Origin: Thalassobacter stenotrophicus
Lineage (GTDB): Bacteria > Pseudomonadota > Alphaproteobacteria > Rhodobacterales > Rhodobacteraceae
Direction of reading: 5' to 3'
Assembly (NCBI RefSeq): GCF_001458315.1
Contig: NZ_CYRX01000009.1
Coordinates: forward strand, 62,001 to 126,000
Length of the DNA: 64,000 nucleotides
Shown here: in pieces, positions 38,133-47,698 of the stretch
Layout of the letters: every line of letters begins with the position of its first letter
Position numbering within the stretch: position 1 is the first letter of the stretch
Program-made: the position numbers and the translations under genes
Notes under the pieces: generated by a model
The model's database searches: none
Seen by the model: only the letters and a program-made list of their open reading frames with translations
What the model was told of the DNA's origin: nothing

Positions 38133-40538
38133 CTACACCTGTTCTAATCCCGCTGCGGTCATGAGCCGCGCGGCCTCTTCGGTGAGTAGGCGTTGTTCGC
38201 CGAGGCCTTTCACCGGGATGCGCCCGGGCTCTAGGAACAAGGGGGCGGCGAGCGGGCTAAGTCGGTCCAGTTCAACCAAATCAATCCGATCCCCGATGCG
38301 GTCCAGCATGTGTTCCACACGACCGAAATCGACCAAGCCGCGCATGGCTTCTTCACGGGTAATTTGCAGCATCAAATGCTCGGGATCATATTTGCGCAGA
38401 GTGTCATAGAGGATGTCGCTGGAAAACGTGGCCTGCCGCCCGGATTTCCGTTTGCCGGGCATGTTTCGGTCGATCAGGCCAGAGATAATCGCAGCGCCCC
38501 GAAAGGTCCGTTTCATGACCTGATTGCCTGCCAACCATGTTTCAAGCGCGTCCCTTAATCCCGCGCGATCAAACAGCGCGCTTGGGTCCTGCACGGGGTC
38601 GAGCGCCCAAATGAGGGTGGCGTAATCGGTGGCCACAAATCCCATTGGGCCAAGGCCGGCGGCTTCCATGCGCTGAGTCAGCAAAAGCCCCAGTGTCTGC
38701 TGCGCATTACGTCCGGCAAAGCCATAGGCAACGGTGTGCGCGCGCCCATCCATCGGAAAACTTTCGACCAAAAGTCGCCCCGGTTGCGGAAGCTTGGATA
38801 CCCGTTTTTGAACGTCCAGCCAGTCGGCTGTGTGTGCAGGCAAGCCTGCCCAATCGCCTTGTTGAAAAATGCGTAAAATCCGCTCCGACAGCTGGGTCGA
38901 TGTGGCGAATTTGGTCCCGTAAAAGGTGGCGACTTTTGGGGTTTTGGACTTGCTGCGGGTGACCTCAATGACCAACTCGCGCAGTCCCTCATAGCGGACG
39001 ATCTGGCCTGCCATCAGAAAGGTATCGCCGGGGGTGAGGGTGGCTGCGAACTCTTCCTCAACCTCGCCTAAGGGCGCGCCGCCTCGTCCGCGCCACCGCA
39101 CTTTGAGGGTTTCGGCGGATAGGATCGTGCCGAGGTTCATGCGAATTTGCCGTGTGCTGCGTGGATCGCGCAAACGCCACTGCCCGTCCGGCAATTGCAT
39201 CAATCGTTGGTACCGATCATAGGCGCGCAACGCGTAGCCGCCCGTCGCGCAAAACGTAAGGCAATCGTCAAACTGTGCGCGGCTGAGGCTTTGATATGCA
39301 CCGCAGGTTTTGATTTCGGCAAACAGGGCATCGGCGTCAAACGGACCTGCACACGCGGTGCTCAGGATATGCTGGCACAGCACATCCCGCGGGCCGGGAC
39401 CGCGCGGTTCACCATCCAGATCGTGGGCGCGCACGGCCTCTAACGCGGCGACACATTCGACAACCTCAAAGCGGTTTGCAGGCACCAAAAGCGCCTTGGA
39501 TGGTGCATTGTAGCGGTGATTGGCGCGGCCAATCCGCTGAACCAAACGTTTGACATTCTTGGGTGCGCCCACTTGGATCACAAGATCAACGTTGCCCCAG
39601 TCGATGCCCAGATCAAGGCTGCCCGTGCACACGATCGCACGCAATTGGCCGTCCACCATTGCGTGTTCGACCTTTTCCCGGGCCTCGCGGGACAGCGCGC
39701 CGTGGTGAATGCCAATCGGCAGAGCGTCTTCATTCGCGAGCCATAGGTGGTGGAAAAAGACCTCTGCCTGCGCGCGGGTGTTGTGAAAGATCAGCGTGGT
39801 TTTGTGGCGTTTGACCTCCTGCAACACCGCAGGGATCGCATAGCGACCGCCGCCTCCGGCCCAAGGCGGTGCCTCCGCTGTTTGCAGCATTGAGATGTCA
39901 GGTTCAGGGCCCGGATCGGCATTCAGAATAGGGCAGGGGTCAGGGTGGCGGGCCAGAAAACCAGCGATTGCAGTCGGGTCATCGACTGTCGCCGACAGCC
40001 CCACGCGCCGCATATCAGGGGCCAAGGACTGGAGCCGCGACAGCGACAGTATCAAGTGATCGCCACGTTTGCTTTCGGCTAGGGCGTGGATTTCATCGAC
40101 AACAACCCGCTGTAGGCCCGCAAACATCCTTGGCGCGTCCTCATAGCTGAGCAAGAGCGCGAGGCTTTCAGGTGTTGTCAGAAGTATGTGAGGCGGGTCA
40201 GCGCGCTGCGCTTTGCGCCGCGACTGCGGTGTGTCACCCGTGCGGTCATCAATCCGGATGGGCAGGTTCGCTTCCTCGACCGGGCGGCGTAGGTTGCGTT
40301 TTATATCCGCAGCGAGTGCCTTGAGGGGCGAAATATAAAGCGTATGCAGCCCCTTGTGCGACCCGCCTGCTAGCGCCGCGAGGGTCGGTAGAAACCCCGC
40401 AAGCGTTTTGCCGCCACCTGTAGGTGCGATCAAAAGCAGTGAGGGTTCATCGGCACGCGCCAACATTTCAGACTGGTGCGGGTGGGGCGACCAGCCGCGC
40501 GTGGCGAACCAAGCGGTAAGGGAGGGAGGCATTTCCAT
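38133..40538 (-). CDS. Ligase-associated DNA damage response DEXH-box helicase (Lhr family)
   Basis: An 801-residue superfamily 2 helicase. Walker A is APTGGGKT (about residues 40-47), the DEXH box is VVDEIHALA, motif III SATVDD and motif VI QRIGRANHR. The Lhr-C-type domain follows. It matches the TIGR04121-type group usually encoded with an ATP-dependent DNA ligase, an exonuclease-like beta-lactamase protein and the PdeM endonuclease. None of these lies on either side here, so it appears separated from its partners. mmcB is the next gene downstream on the same strand after a 272-base gap without readable features. Confidence 0.92.
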   Translation of the reverse strand: MEMPPSLTAWFATRGWSPHPHQSEMLARADEPSLLLIAPTGGGKTLAGFLPTLAALAGGSHKGLHTLYISPLKALAADIKRNLRRPVEEANLPIRIDDRTGDTPQSRRKAQRADPPHILLTTPESLALLLSYEDAPRMFAGLQRVVVDEIHALAESKRGDHLILSLSRLQSLAPDMRRVGLSATVDDPTAIAGFLARHPDPCPILNADPGPEPDISMLQTAEAPPWAGGGGRYAIPAVLQEVKRHKTTLIFHNTRAQAEVFFHHLWLANEDALPIGIHHGALSREAREKVEHAMVDGQLRAIVCTGSLDLGIDWGNVDLVIQVGAPKNVKRLVQRIGRANHRYNAPSKALLVPANRFEVVECVAALEAVRAHDLDGEPRGPGPRDVLCQHILSTACAGPFDADALFAEIKTCGAYQSLSRAQFDDCLTFCATGGYALRAYDRYQRLMQLPDGQWRLRDPRSTRQIRMNLGTILSAETLKVRWRGRGGAPLGEVEEEFAATLTPGDTFLMAGQIVRYEGLRELVIEVTRSKSKTPKVATFYGTKFATSTQLSERILRIFQQGDWAGLPAHTADWLDVQKRVSKLPQPGRLLVESFPMDGRAHTVAYGFAGRNAQQTLGLLLTQRMEAAGLGPMGFVATDYATLIWALDPVQDPSALFDRAGLRDALETWLAGNQVMKRTFRGAAIISGLIDRNMPGKRKSGRQATFSSDILYDTLRKYDPEHLMLQITREEAMRGLVDFGRVEHMLDRIGDRIDLVELDRLSPLAAPLFLEPGRIPVKGLGEQRLLTEEAARLMTAAGLEQV

Positions 40539-40646
40539 ACCCCACAGCCTAGCCCCCGCGCGTGGCGCGGCAAGGTTAGATCAAGGGATCTGTGACCCGG
40601 ATGGGAAAGCAGGCTGGCCCAGCGTTCGTGATAGGGGCAAGAGCCG

Positions 40647-40760
40647 CTAAATCATACCCAGCGCCAAACACAGGACCGCCGACCCCGCCAATAGAATGAG
40701 CCGCACGGTGCGCCGCTGGCTCAGTGCATCAGGGTCGTCTTCGAAGGGTGATAGTTCCAC
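40647..40760 (-). CDS. Very small membrane protein, 37 residues
   Basis: A 38-codon frame starting at GTG (40758-40760) with AAGGA seven bases upstream, a strong ribosome site. The product starts ELSPFEDDPDALSQRR, a short acidic segment ending in two Arg, then one membrane helix (about residues 19-37) up to the stop. The positive-inside rule would place the N-terminus in the cytosol. It was too short to be called by length-limited methods. The gene is alone between the helicase and the Tad-linked ATPase. I do not recognise the family. Confidence 0.45.
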   Translation of the reverse strand: MELSPFEDDPDALSQRRTVRLILLAGSAVLCLALGMI

Positions 40761-40855
40761 TGCGTCGTCCTTGCCGCCCGAAGGCGAGTCGTGTTCTTTT
40801 GCGACGCCAAATGACGAAGGAATGAGGCAAAATCGTGGCCGCTTTGTGACTTGAG

Positions 40856-42169
40856 TTAGTGTGAGAACTCAACCTCCGACACAAAGAGATTCTCCCACGC
40901 GCGATCAATCAGATCCGGGGTCATTTGATAGGGGATGCCCTCATACTCGCAAATGGCGATAATCTGATCGAGCAGGAACGGCGCGTGGAAGTTGGCATAG
41001 ACATAGTCAATCGTGGGGTACTTTTGTTTGAGCATGTGCACCAAGGCTGCCTCATCCAGTGGGACCTTTTTCTTTTTGGCGACCATGGCAAAGATCTTCA
41101 GGAAGTCCTCCTGTGTCGGACCATCAATCAAGACCTTGAAAAAGATCCGCCGCAGGGCCGCGCCATCGAACAGTTTGTTGGGGTGGAAGTTGGTGGAAAA
41201 CACCACCAGCGTGTCAAAGGGCACCTCAAACTTTTCACCCGATTGCAGGGCGAGGATATCATAGCCCATCTCCATCGGGACGATCCATCGGTTGATCAGT
41301 GATTGAGGGGGCTCCTCTTGGCGGCCAAGGTCATCCACGATGAACACACCGCCCGATGATTTTAGCTGCAAAGATGCCTGATAGGTGCGCGCAACCGGGT
41401 TATAATTTAGGTCCAGCATCGAGAGCGTCAGCTCACCCCCCGTCATGACCGTTGGCCGCTGACAGACTATGTACCGTTCATCAAAACGGGGGCCTGTCTT
41501 GCGCAGGCAATTGGGGTCTTCCGGCTTTACGGGCACTGGCGTGTGCACGATTGGGTCGAACAGGGTGATAACTTGTCCGGCATATTCAAGGGCATGCGGG
41601 ATATAGATGTGGTCCCCAAGAGCCGCACGAATACCTTCGGCAATCGACGACTTACCATTGCCGGGCGGGCCGTACATCAGGACAGAGCGCCCAGAGCCAA
41701 CGGCAGGGCCAAGTTGATCAATCAGATTGGGCGGTAAGATCAGATGCCCCATAGACCGCAGCAACGCATCACGGGTGATCTGGACATTGCGCACGGATTG
41801 CTTGCGGGTTTGTTGTTTGTAAATCTCAAGCGGGACGGGCATCGCGCCATAGTATTCGGACTGCGATAGGGCATCGAGCGCACGGGCCTTACCCGCCTCC
41901 GTCAGTTGGAACCCCATGTCCCCGCCCTTGCCGGCATGCAGCGTCCCGGTCGCCTCAACCAGACCGGCTTTGCGGATGATATCAACCAATTCCTGCGCCA
42001 ATGGCACCGGCATACACACGGCCGCCGCAATTTCGCGCGCGGTTTCACAGGATTTGCGGAACATGGTTTTCAGCAGCACATCACGCATCATCACCATGCT
42101 CAGCCCCGTGTCCGACAGCGTCTTGAGCGGGGCTGGTGCGGGCACCGGATTGGGAACCATCATGTTCAT
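40856..42169 (-). CDS. AAA-type ATPase linked to the Tad pilus locus
   Basis: A 437-residue ATPase. Residues about 30-110 look like a winged-helix domain (REIAAAVCMPVPLAQELVDIIRKAGLVEATG). The AAA core has Walker A MYGPPGNGKSS (about 170-180), Walker B GGVFIVDDLGRQ and sensor VVFSTNFHPN with an Arg-rich RRIFFK. I have seen the same type of ATPase next to tad genes in Alphaproteobacteria, but its job there is not known to me. It lies 86 bases after the prepilin peptidase gene and on the same strand. It could act in pilus biogenesis or regulation. Confidence 0.75.
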   Translation of the reverse strand: MNMMVPNPVPAPAPLKTLSDTGLSMVMMRDVLLKTMFRKSCETAREIAAAVCMPVPLAQELVDIIRKAGLVEATGTLHAGKGGDMGFQLTEAGKARALDALSQSEYYGAMPVPLEIYKQQTRKQSVRNVQITRDALLRSMGHLILPPNLIDQLGPAVGSGRSVLMYGPPGNGKSSIAEGIRAALGDHIYIPHALEYAGQVITLFDPIVHTPVPVKPEDPNCLRKTGPRFDERYIVCQRPTVMTGGELTLSMLDLNYNPVARTYQASLQLKSSGGVFIVDDLGRQEEPPQSLINRWIVPMEMGYDILALQSGEKFEVPFDTLVVFSTNFHPNKLFDGAALRRIFFKVLIDGPTQEDFLKIFAMVAKKKKVPLDEAALVHMLKQKYPTIDYVYANFHAPFLLDQIIAICEYEGIPYQMTPDLIDRAWENLFVSEVEFSH

Positions 42170-42255
42170 TGTCTACACACTCCTGCGACAGGGATCCGTC
42201 GCAGGTTAGCCCACGGTCCCTTGCGTTTTGGTTACTTTGGTCGCAGGCGCGCGGA

Positions 42256-42750
42256 TTATTGCGCGGCTGCTAGACCAAGGTACACAGCGAGTGTGGACGT
42301 AAGTGTGATGCCCATGGGGAATTTTTTGGCCGTCCAACTTTCCCAAGTGGGCGCGAGGCTGCGAATAAAGGCAACTGAGCGTGCAGCCCGATGCAGCGCA
42401 AAGGTCACAAAGACCAACACGCAAAAGATCGTGAGCACTTCGGACACGTCGCCAAGGGCCACAAAGGGGGCCATAGCAGCGGCGAATTTACTATCCCCCG
42501 CACCAACGCCCAAAAACGCGCTCAGCACAAAGCCGATCACCAAAACCACGGCCAGATGCGCAAACCGCCACGCGAACGCGTCCAGTGGTAGAACCATGAA
42601 GCCCACCACCACAAACACCGCCAACAACGCGAGGACCGCAACGTTGGGAATGCGCATCGCGCTAAGGTCCGTATAGGCAACCCACAGGCAAATCGGCAGG
42701 GCGGGGATCAGGAACCAAAGCCCCTGTTGCGCCGTCATCTCCAGCAACAT
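42256..42750 (-). CDS. cpaA: Prepilin peptidase CpaA/TadV
   Basis: A 164-residue inner-membrane aspartic protease of the A24 family, which cleaves and so matures Flp-type pilins. The two catalytic Asp motifs are YTDLSAMRIPN (Asp27) and GVGAGDSKF (GxGD). Four or more hydrophobic helices are seen. It is short and lacks the methyltransferase domain, as is usual for TadV. Its ATG follows the TPR gene stop directly (TAGATG), with GGAG nine bases before. The likely substrates are the three pilins at 52.7-53.7 kb. Confidence 0.92.
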   Translation of the reverse strand: MLLEMTAQQGLWFLIPALPICLWVAYTDLSAMRIPNVAVLALLAVFVVVGFMVLPLDAFAWRFAHLAVVLVIGFVLSAFLGVGAGDSKFAAAMAPFVALGDVSEVLTIFCVLVFVTFALHRAARSVAFIRSLAPTWESWTAKKFPMGITLTSTLAVYLGLAAAQ

Positions 42751-43602
42751 CTAGGTGCGCTCCGTGTCCAGCGCGCGCAGGGCGCGCACGGCGGGGGCAA
42801 AGTGCTGCGGATGGGCATCAATTGCATCCTGAAGCAAGGTGCGGCCAATGTCGGTCTCACCCTGTTTGATCGCAGCCAATGCCGCAGTGTGCAACAGCTG
42901 GGCTTGTTCCGTTTTGGTCATGGGCACGACGGGCATCGTGTAATTCGCCTGCGCTGTGCGGGCCAACACGAGATTGTTTTTGGCGGTGAACAGTTCCCGA
43001 TCATAGGTGATCGCTTCGGTGAACAACCGCTCCGCGTCGCCGTAATCACCACGGGTTAGCTTGGAGAAACCCCAGTTGTTCAAAACACCCGCTGGGCGTG
43101 TGGTCAGGCCTGTGGCGATCTCATAAAAGGCGTCGGCCTTTTCCCACTCTTGGTTGCTGTCGGCGATCATCGCCTCAAGCCGGTAGCGGGAATAGGTTTC
43201 ATAGGTCGGCGGGATCGTGTCGAGAACATCCTCAGCCTTGTCCCATTTGCCAGTCCGGATCAGGCTGTCGGCATAATCGACCCTGTCATCATTGCTGGCC
43301 TCAGGGTGGTCGGCGACCTTTTCCCACGCAAGGGCGGCTTCCTCATTGCGCTTGGCGCGGATCAGGCTTTTGGCCAATCCTCGTTGCACATCAATACGGT
43401 CCGGGTTTTCGCGACTGGTCCGCAGAAAGTAATCGACGGCCTCATTCGGGTCCGCGACCGTCAACATGATGTCGTTGAGGTTGCTCTCATCGATGACATT
43501 TACACTATCGAGCGCGCGGCTCACGTCTGTGTCAGGCTGCTCACAACCCGCAAGCAAAACGGTGCCCCCCATCAGGAGGCCGATCAATCCAACGTGGCGC
43601 AT
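42751..43602 (-). CDS. TPR-repeat lipoprotein of the Tad locus
   Basis: A 283-residue predicted lipoprotein: the signal MRHVGLIGLLMGGTVLLAGC has a good lipobox (LLAGC, Cys20). The mature part is helical TPR repeats (VQRGLAKSLIRAKRNEEAALAWEKVADHP and further units about every 34 residues). The ATG at 43600-43602 has AAAGGA six bases upstream and is preferred to an ATG ten codons before. It follows tadD after 36 bases. It probably helps pilotin or secretin assembly together with TadD, as these TPR proteins often work in pairs. Confidence 0.85.
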   Translation of the reverse strand: MRHVGLIGLLMGGTVLLAGCEQPDTDVSRALDSVNVIDESNLNDIMLTVADPNEAVDYFLRTSRENPDRIDVQRGLAKSLIRAKRNEEAALAWEKVADHPEASNDDRVDYADSLIRTGKWDKAEDVLDTIPPTYETYSRYRLEAMIADSNQEWEKADAFYEIATGLTTRPAGVLNNWGFSKLTRGDYGDAERLFTEAITYDRELFTAKNNLVLARTAQANYTMPVVPMTKTEQAQLLHTAALAAIKQGETDIGRTLLQDAIDAHPQHFAPAVRALRALDTERT

Positions 43603-43638
43603 TTTGCGTCCTTTACTGCTCGTGTGGCTCAATAATTT

Positions 43639-44199
43639 TTATGGCTTGGTCCGCACAAGAGAGACAACGCCCCCTCCGCGATTGACCAGCGTGTAAGCCG
43701 ATTGTTCTGGATTATACGACGAATTTTCCATTTTTGCGAGTGCTACGCGCAGATTTTCGCGAATTTCGGGGGTTTCGCCACTGTCTAGGGCAAAGGCTTT
43801 GCGAAAAGTGCGCTGAGCCTCACCTGTATTGCCCTGCTCGAGCAGCACAACGCCCAGATTATTGAGCGCACCAACATGCTCGGGGGTGTCGCGCAAAACA
43901 TCGCGCAGGATCCGTTCGGCTTGGTTCAGGCGGCCAAGACGTACGTTAGCGGCCGACATTGAAACCAGCAGATCAGGGCTCAGCCCCTCGCGGGCGGCCG
44001 CACGCGTGTAGGTCTCAAGTGCCAGTTCAGCCTCACCTGCGGCGAGCAAGCGATCCGCCACGATACGCGGGTCCACAACCGGCTCCGCGCCCGGCGCGGC
44101 ACCGGGCGCCAGACCCGGTGTGGGTTCCAGACGTGCAGAGGTCCCCGGCGCACAGGCGACGAGGACCAACAGAAGTGCAGAAATGGAAAGTGCGCGCAT
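43639..44199 (-). CDS. tadD: Tad pilus TPR lipoprotein TadD
   Basis: A 186-residue lipoprotein. The signal MRALSISALLLVLVACAPG has a Cys at residue 16. TPR-like helices include ADRLLAAGEAELALETYTRAAA, LGRLNQAERILRDVL and QGNTGEAQRTFRKAF. Family TadD supports secretin and pilus assembly in the outer membrane. Its ATG overlaps nothing, and the preceding tadC stop is directly adjacent (44200), so expression is coupled with tadC. Confidence 0.88.
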   Translation of the reverse strand: MRALSISALLLVLVACAPGTSARLEPTPGLAPGAAPGAEPVVDPRIVADRLLAAGEAELALETYTRAAAREGLSPDLLVSMSAANVRLGRLNQAERILRDVLRDTPEHVGALNNLGVVLLEQGNTGEAQRTFRKAFALDSGETPEIRENLRVALAKMENSSYNPEQSAYTLVNRGGGVVSLVRTKP

Positions 44200-45174
44200 T
44201 TAGAAGCCACCGCCTCCGCCGCCAAGGCTTTGGGAAATCCCGAAAAGGGAGGGGCCGATCAGAATAATCAGCAAGGGTGGCACACAAAACATCATGGTTC
44301 CCACGGTCAGTTTCGTTGGCAAAACGTTGGCCTTTTCTTCGGCCCGCATGACCCGTTTATCACGCATTTCCGCCGCATACACCCTTAGTGCTTCGGCAAT
44401 TGATGTCCCGAAGGCGGCGGACTGGATCAATACCGTCACAAACGATGAGATATCCGCCACATCGCAGCGGTCCGCGAACTCTTTAAGGACAGATGGCTTG
44501 TCCTTACCGGCCTTCATTTCATGGGCGACCATGGATAGTTCTTCGGCAAGATCGGGATAAGACGCCTCGATCTCCTCGCTAACGCGGATGATCGATTGGT
44601 CCAGCGATTGGCCGGCCTCAACACAGACCAACAGCAGGTCCAGCGCATCGGGAAAGCCCGACATAATTGCATCCTGGCGGGCCGCCACGCGCTTTTGGAC
44701 CCAGTATTTCGGTCCATAATAGCCAACACCGCCGGGGATCATAACGGCCATAATGACCTTGGTCAGGCTCATCTCAGAACCCAGAACGACCACATAGAAC
44801 ACGCCCACAATCAGCAATCCAATCCCCAAGATAAGCTGCGCGGCTTGAAGCGTGCGCACAGCGTCGCGATCACGGTAGCCTGCACGGATCAGCATTTTGC
44901 GGGTTTCGGACAGCTGCTCGGCGTCTTGGGGCTCCAGCAGATGGGCAAACCGCTCCAGCTTTTTGTTCCGCTGGCCGTGGCGGCTGAGTTTCACCTCTGC
45001 ATCGGTCTCGCTGGCTTGATCCTCTTGGGATTTGCGCAGGCGGTCCAATGGGTCTTTTTCGCGGTGCAACAGGCGGGGCAGGACCATCAAGGCCATCACC
45101 ACACCGATGAAGCCCACGAACAAAAGCGCACCCATGGGGCCAAGAAATGCGATGTATTCGTTGAACGTTTCCAT
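44200..45174 (-). CDS. tadC: Tad inner-membrane platform protein TadC
   Basis: A 324-residue type II secretion F-like membrane protein. The cytosolic GspF/T2SSF domain (about 150-270, FPDALDLLLVCVEAGQSLDQSIIRVSEEI) is flanked by N-terminal and C-terminal membrane helices, the last being LTVGTMMFCVPPLLIILIGP. It pairs with TadB to form the platform that TadA powers. It overlaps no neighbour; a 4-base gap separates it from the tadB stop. Confidence 0.94.
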   Translation of the reverse strand: METFNEYIAFLGPMGALLFVGFIGVVMALMVLPRLLHREKDPLDRLRKSQEDQASETDAEVKLSRHGQRNKKLERFAHLLEPQDAEQLSETRKMLIRAGYRDRDAVRTLQAAQLILGIGLLIVGVFYVVVLGSEMSLTKVIMAVMIPGGVGYYGPKYWVQKRVAARQDAIMSGFPDALDLLLVCVEAGQSLDQSIIRVSEEIEASYPDLAEELSMVAHEMKAGKDKPSVLKEFADRCDVADISSFVTVLIQSAAFGTSIAEALRVYAAEMRDKRVMRAEEKANVLPTKLTVGTMMFCVPPLLIILIGPSLFGISQSLGGGGGGF

Positions 45175-45178
45175 GAGC

Positions 45179-46147
45179 TTAAACCTTAATATTGACCATC
45201 ATACGCATGAAGAACACGTTGACGATCAGAAAGACGAGGACAACAACAGCCGCCGGAATGAACATCGTGCTGTCCTTTACGTCGGCGTAGTAATCCGGTT
45301 GCGCCACGTTGATCCCGATCAGCGCGAGCACCGGAAAGATCGACAGGAACACGCCGGACCAACGCGCCTCGGCGGTGATGGCCTTGACCCGGCGGAACAG
45401 TTTGAACCGGGCGCGGATCACTTTCGACAGACCGTTCAAAATCTCGGCCAGGTTACCACCCGATTTTTGCTGAATAGCCACGGCCACAGCCAAAAACCGC
45501 ATGTCTTGCAGGCCCGCACGTTCGGCCAGACCGCGAAGCGCCTCGGACACATCGCGCCCATAAGCCGCCTCGTCCGAGATAAAACCGAACTCGGTGCCCA
45601 GCGGGTCCGGCACCTCCTTGGAGACAATGTTGATCGCGGAATTTAACGGGTGTCCCACGCGCAAGCTGCGCACCATCAGGTCCACGGCGTCGGGCAATTG
45701 CTCTTCCATCATCGACAGGCGCTGCTTGGCCTTTTTGTTGATCCAGAAATAGACCGCACCAATGCCAAAGACGATCGACACCAACAGCCGCACCGCAAAC
45801 CCCGCGCCCGTAAACAGCGTCAACGCGAGGAAAGCGACGACGCACAGCCCGGCCATCACGGCCATCAACATCTCGGGCGCAAAGGCGATGTTCCCCTTGC
45901 GGGCCTTCTCGGCGATGAGCGAATAAAACGGGATGTTGCGCGCGGTTGAGTGCTGCTCTTGCTCTTTGCGAAGATGCTCCATCACCTCTTCGCGGGTCGA
46001 TCCCTTTTCCAGCATCTCTAGGCGGCGGTTCACCCGCGCGTTAAGAGAGATGCTCTTGCCAAAGAACAGCAGATAGATGCCCTCAACCAAGAAGACGATC
46101 CCGACGAAAATGCCGATGTAAATGAGTGGCTCAATAGAAATGTCCAT
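45179..46147 (-). CDS. tadB: Tad inner-membrane platform protein TadB
   Basis: A 322-residue GspF-like membrane protein. Two N-terminal helices (ISIEPLIYIGIFVGIVFLVEGIYLLF; then near residue 85-130), a cytosolic T2SSF domain (LPDAVDLMVRSLRVGHPLNSAINIVSKEVPDPLGTEFG), and a C-terminal helix pair ending in VFLIVNVFFMRM. It is the partner of TadC. Gap 12 bases from tadA. Confidence 0.94.
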   Translation of the reverse strand: MDISIEPLIYIGIFVGIVFLVEGIYLLFFGKSISLNARVNRRLEMLEKGSTREEVMEHLRKEQEQHSTARNIPFYSLIAEKARKGNIAFAPEMLMAVMAGLCVVAFLALTLFTGAGFAVRLLVSIVFGIGAVYFWINKKAKQRLSMMEEQLPDAVDLMVRSLRVGHPLNSAINIVSKEVPDPLGTEFGFISDEAAYGRDVSEALRGLAERAGLQDMRFLAVAVAIQQKSGGNLAEILNGLSKVIRARFKLFRRVKAITAEARWSGVFLSIFPVLALIGINVAQPDYYADVKDSTMFIPAAVVVLVFLIVNVFFMRMMVNIKV

Positions 46148-46159
46148 GGCGTATACCCC

Positions 46160-47677
46160 TTAGTCGATCGCGGGTTCATAGATGGATGCGGGCAGGTCAT
46201 AGCCCCACTGGCGGAAGCGGTCGGCAAAGTGTGACCGAATGCCTGTGGCAGTGAACCGCCCGATAATTGTGCCGTCCGGCTCTAGGCCTAAACGCTCGTA
46301 GCGAAAGACCTCTTGCAGGGTGATGACCTCTCCCTCCATGCCGGTCACTTCGGTGATTGAAACCATCCGGCGGGACCCATCCTGTAGGCGGGAAGCCTGC
46401 ACAATCAGGTTCACAGCCGAGGCAATCTGGGCGCGCACCGCCTTGAGCGGCATCTCAATCCCGGCCATCGCGACCATGTTTTCCAACCGCGAAATCGCGT
46501 CGCGGGCGTTGTTGGCGTGGATCGTGGTCATGGACCCGTCGTGGCCGGTGTTCATGGCCTGCAACATATCGATAACCTCTTCGCCGCGGGTCTCACCCAC
46601 GATGATCCGGTCGGGCCGCATCCGCAGGGCGTTGCGTAGACAGTCCCGCTGGGTCACCGCACCTTTGCCCTCAACGTTGGGGGGGCGGCTTTCCATCCGG
46701 CCGACGTGGTCCTGTTGCAGTTGCAATTCGGCCGTATCCTCAATCGTCAGCACCCGTTCAGCCTGACCGATAAATGACGACAAAGCGTTCAGCGTCGTCG
46801 TCTTACCCGAACCCGTCCCGCCCGATACGATCACGTTCAACCGCGTGGATACGGCGGCCTGTAGGTAGGCGGCCATTTCCTCGGTGAAGGCTCCAAAGTT
46901 GACCAGCTCGTCTACACCCAGCTTTTCCTTTTTGAACTTCCGGATGGAGACGAGCGAGCCATCCACGGCCACGGGAGGGACCATGGCATTGAAACGCGAT
47001 CCATCTTTGAGGCGCGCATCAACGTAGGGGTTCGATTCGTCCACGCGTCGGCCCACGGCGGACACGATCTTGTCGATGATACGCAGCAAATGCGCCTCAT
47101 CCTTGAACCGAATTTCGGATTTCGACAGTTTGCCAGCGCGTTCCACGTAGATGTTGTGGGGGCCGTTCACGAGGATATCGTTCACGTCTTCATCGCGCAA
47201 AAGCGGCTCCAGCGGGCCGAGGCCGGTGATTTCGTCAAACAGCTCTTTGTGCAGCGTCTGACGATCCTCGGTGTTCAGAACAACGCCCATCTCGGACAGC
47301 TCATCCGAACAGATCGCGACCAGTTCTGAGCGTAGATCACTGGGATTGGCCCCCTCAAGGGCGGCTAGGTTGAGGTTGTCCAAGAGCCGGTGGTGCATCT
47401 CGGTCTTTAGCTCTTCGAGCCGCTGACGCCGCTTAAGTTCTTTGTCGGATGGTGTCTCGGCCACGGTCTTGGTGACGGGCCGCGATTTGACCGGGGGATT
47501 GGCCTCGGCCACAGCTGGATCTGCTTGCGCGCTTTGCGCAATGGGCTTGGACTTGGGCGCAGCGGTGCCGGTCAGTTCGGATTTTGCAACCACACGCGCC
47601 GCACCAGGTGCCCCGCCGGGCATTCCGTCCACGGGCTTGGCTTTGTCCATCTGTGGTTTCTTATAGCGTGAAAACAT
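46160..47677 (-). CDS. tadA: Tad pilus ATPase TadA/CpaF
   Basis: A 505-residue secretion ATPase of the CpaF family that powers pilin polymerisation. The N-terminal 110 residues are Pro/Ala/Lys-rich and unstructured. Walker A is [15 protein letters not shown] (about residues 282-296), the Asp box is [12 protein letters not shown], Walker B is [32 protein letters not shown] including the His box. All motifs look intact. It follows cpaE by 21 bases. Confidence 0.96.
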   Translation of the reverse strand: MFSRYKKPQMDKAKPVDGMPGGAPGAARVVAKSELTGTAAPKSKPIAQSAQADPAVAEANPPVKSRPVTKTVAETPSDKELKRRQRLEELKTEMHHRLLDNLNLAALEGANPSDLRSELVAICSDELSEMGVVLNTEDRQTLHKELFDEITGLGPLEPLLRDEDVNDILVNGPHNIYVERAGKLSKSEIRFKDEAHLLRIIDKIVSAVGRRVDESNPYVDARLKDGSRFNAMVPPVAVDGSLVSIRKFKKEKLGVDELVNFGAFTEEMAAYLQAAVSTRLNVIVSGGTGSGKTTTLNALSSFIGQAERVLTIEDTAELQLQQDHVGRMESRPPNVEGKGAVTQRDCLRNALRMRPDRIIVGETRGEEVIDMLQAMNTGHDGSMTTIHANNARDAISRLENMVAMAGIEMPLKAVRAQIASAVNLIVQASRLQDGSRRMVSITEVTGMEGEVITLQEVFRYERLGLEPDGTIIGRFTATGIRSHFADRFRQWGYDLPASIYEPAID

Positions 47678-47698
47678 CGACCCACCTCATACAGTTCG

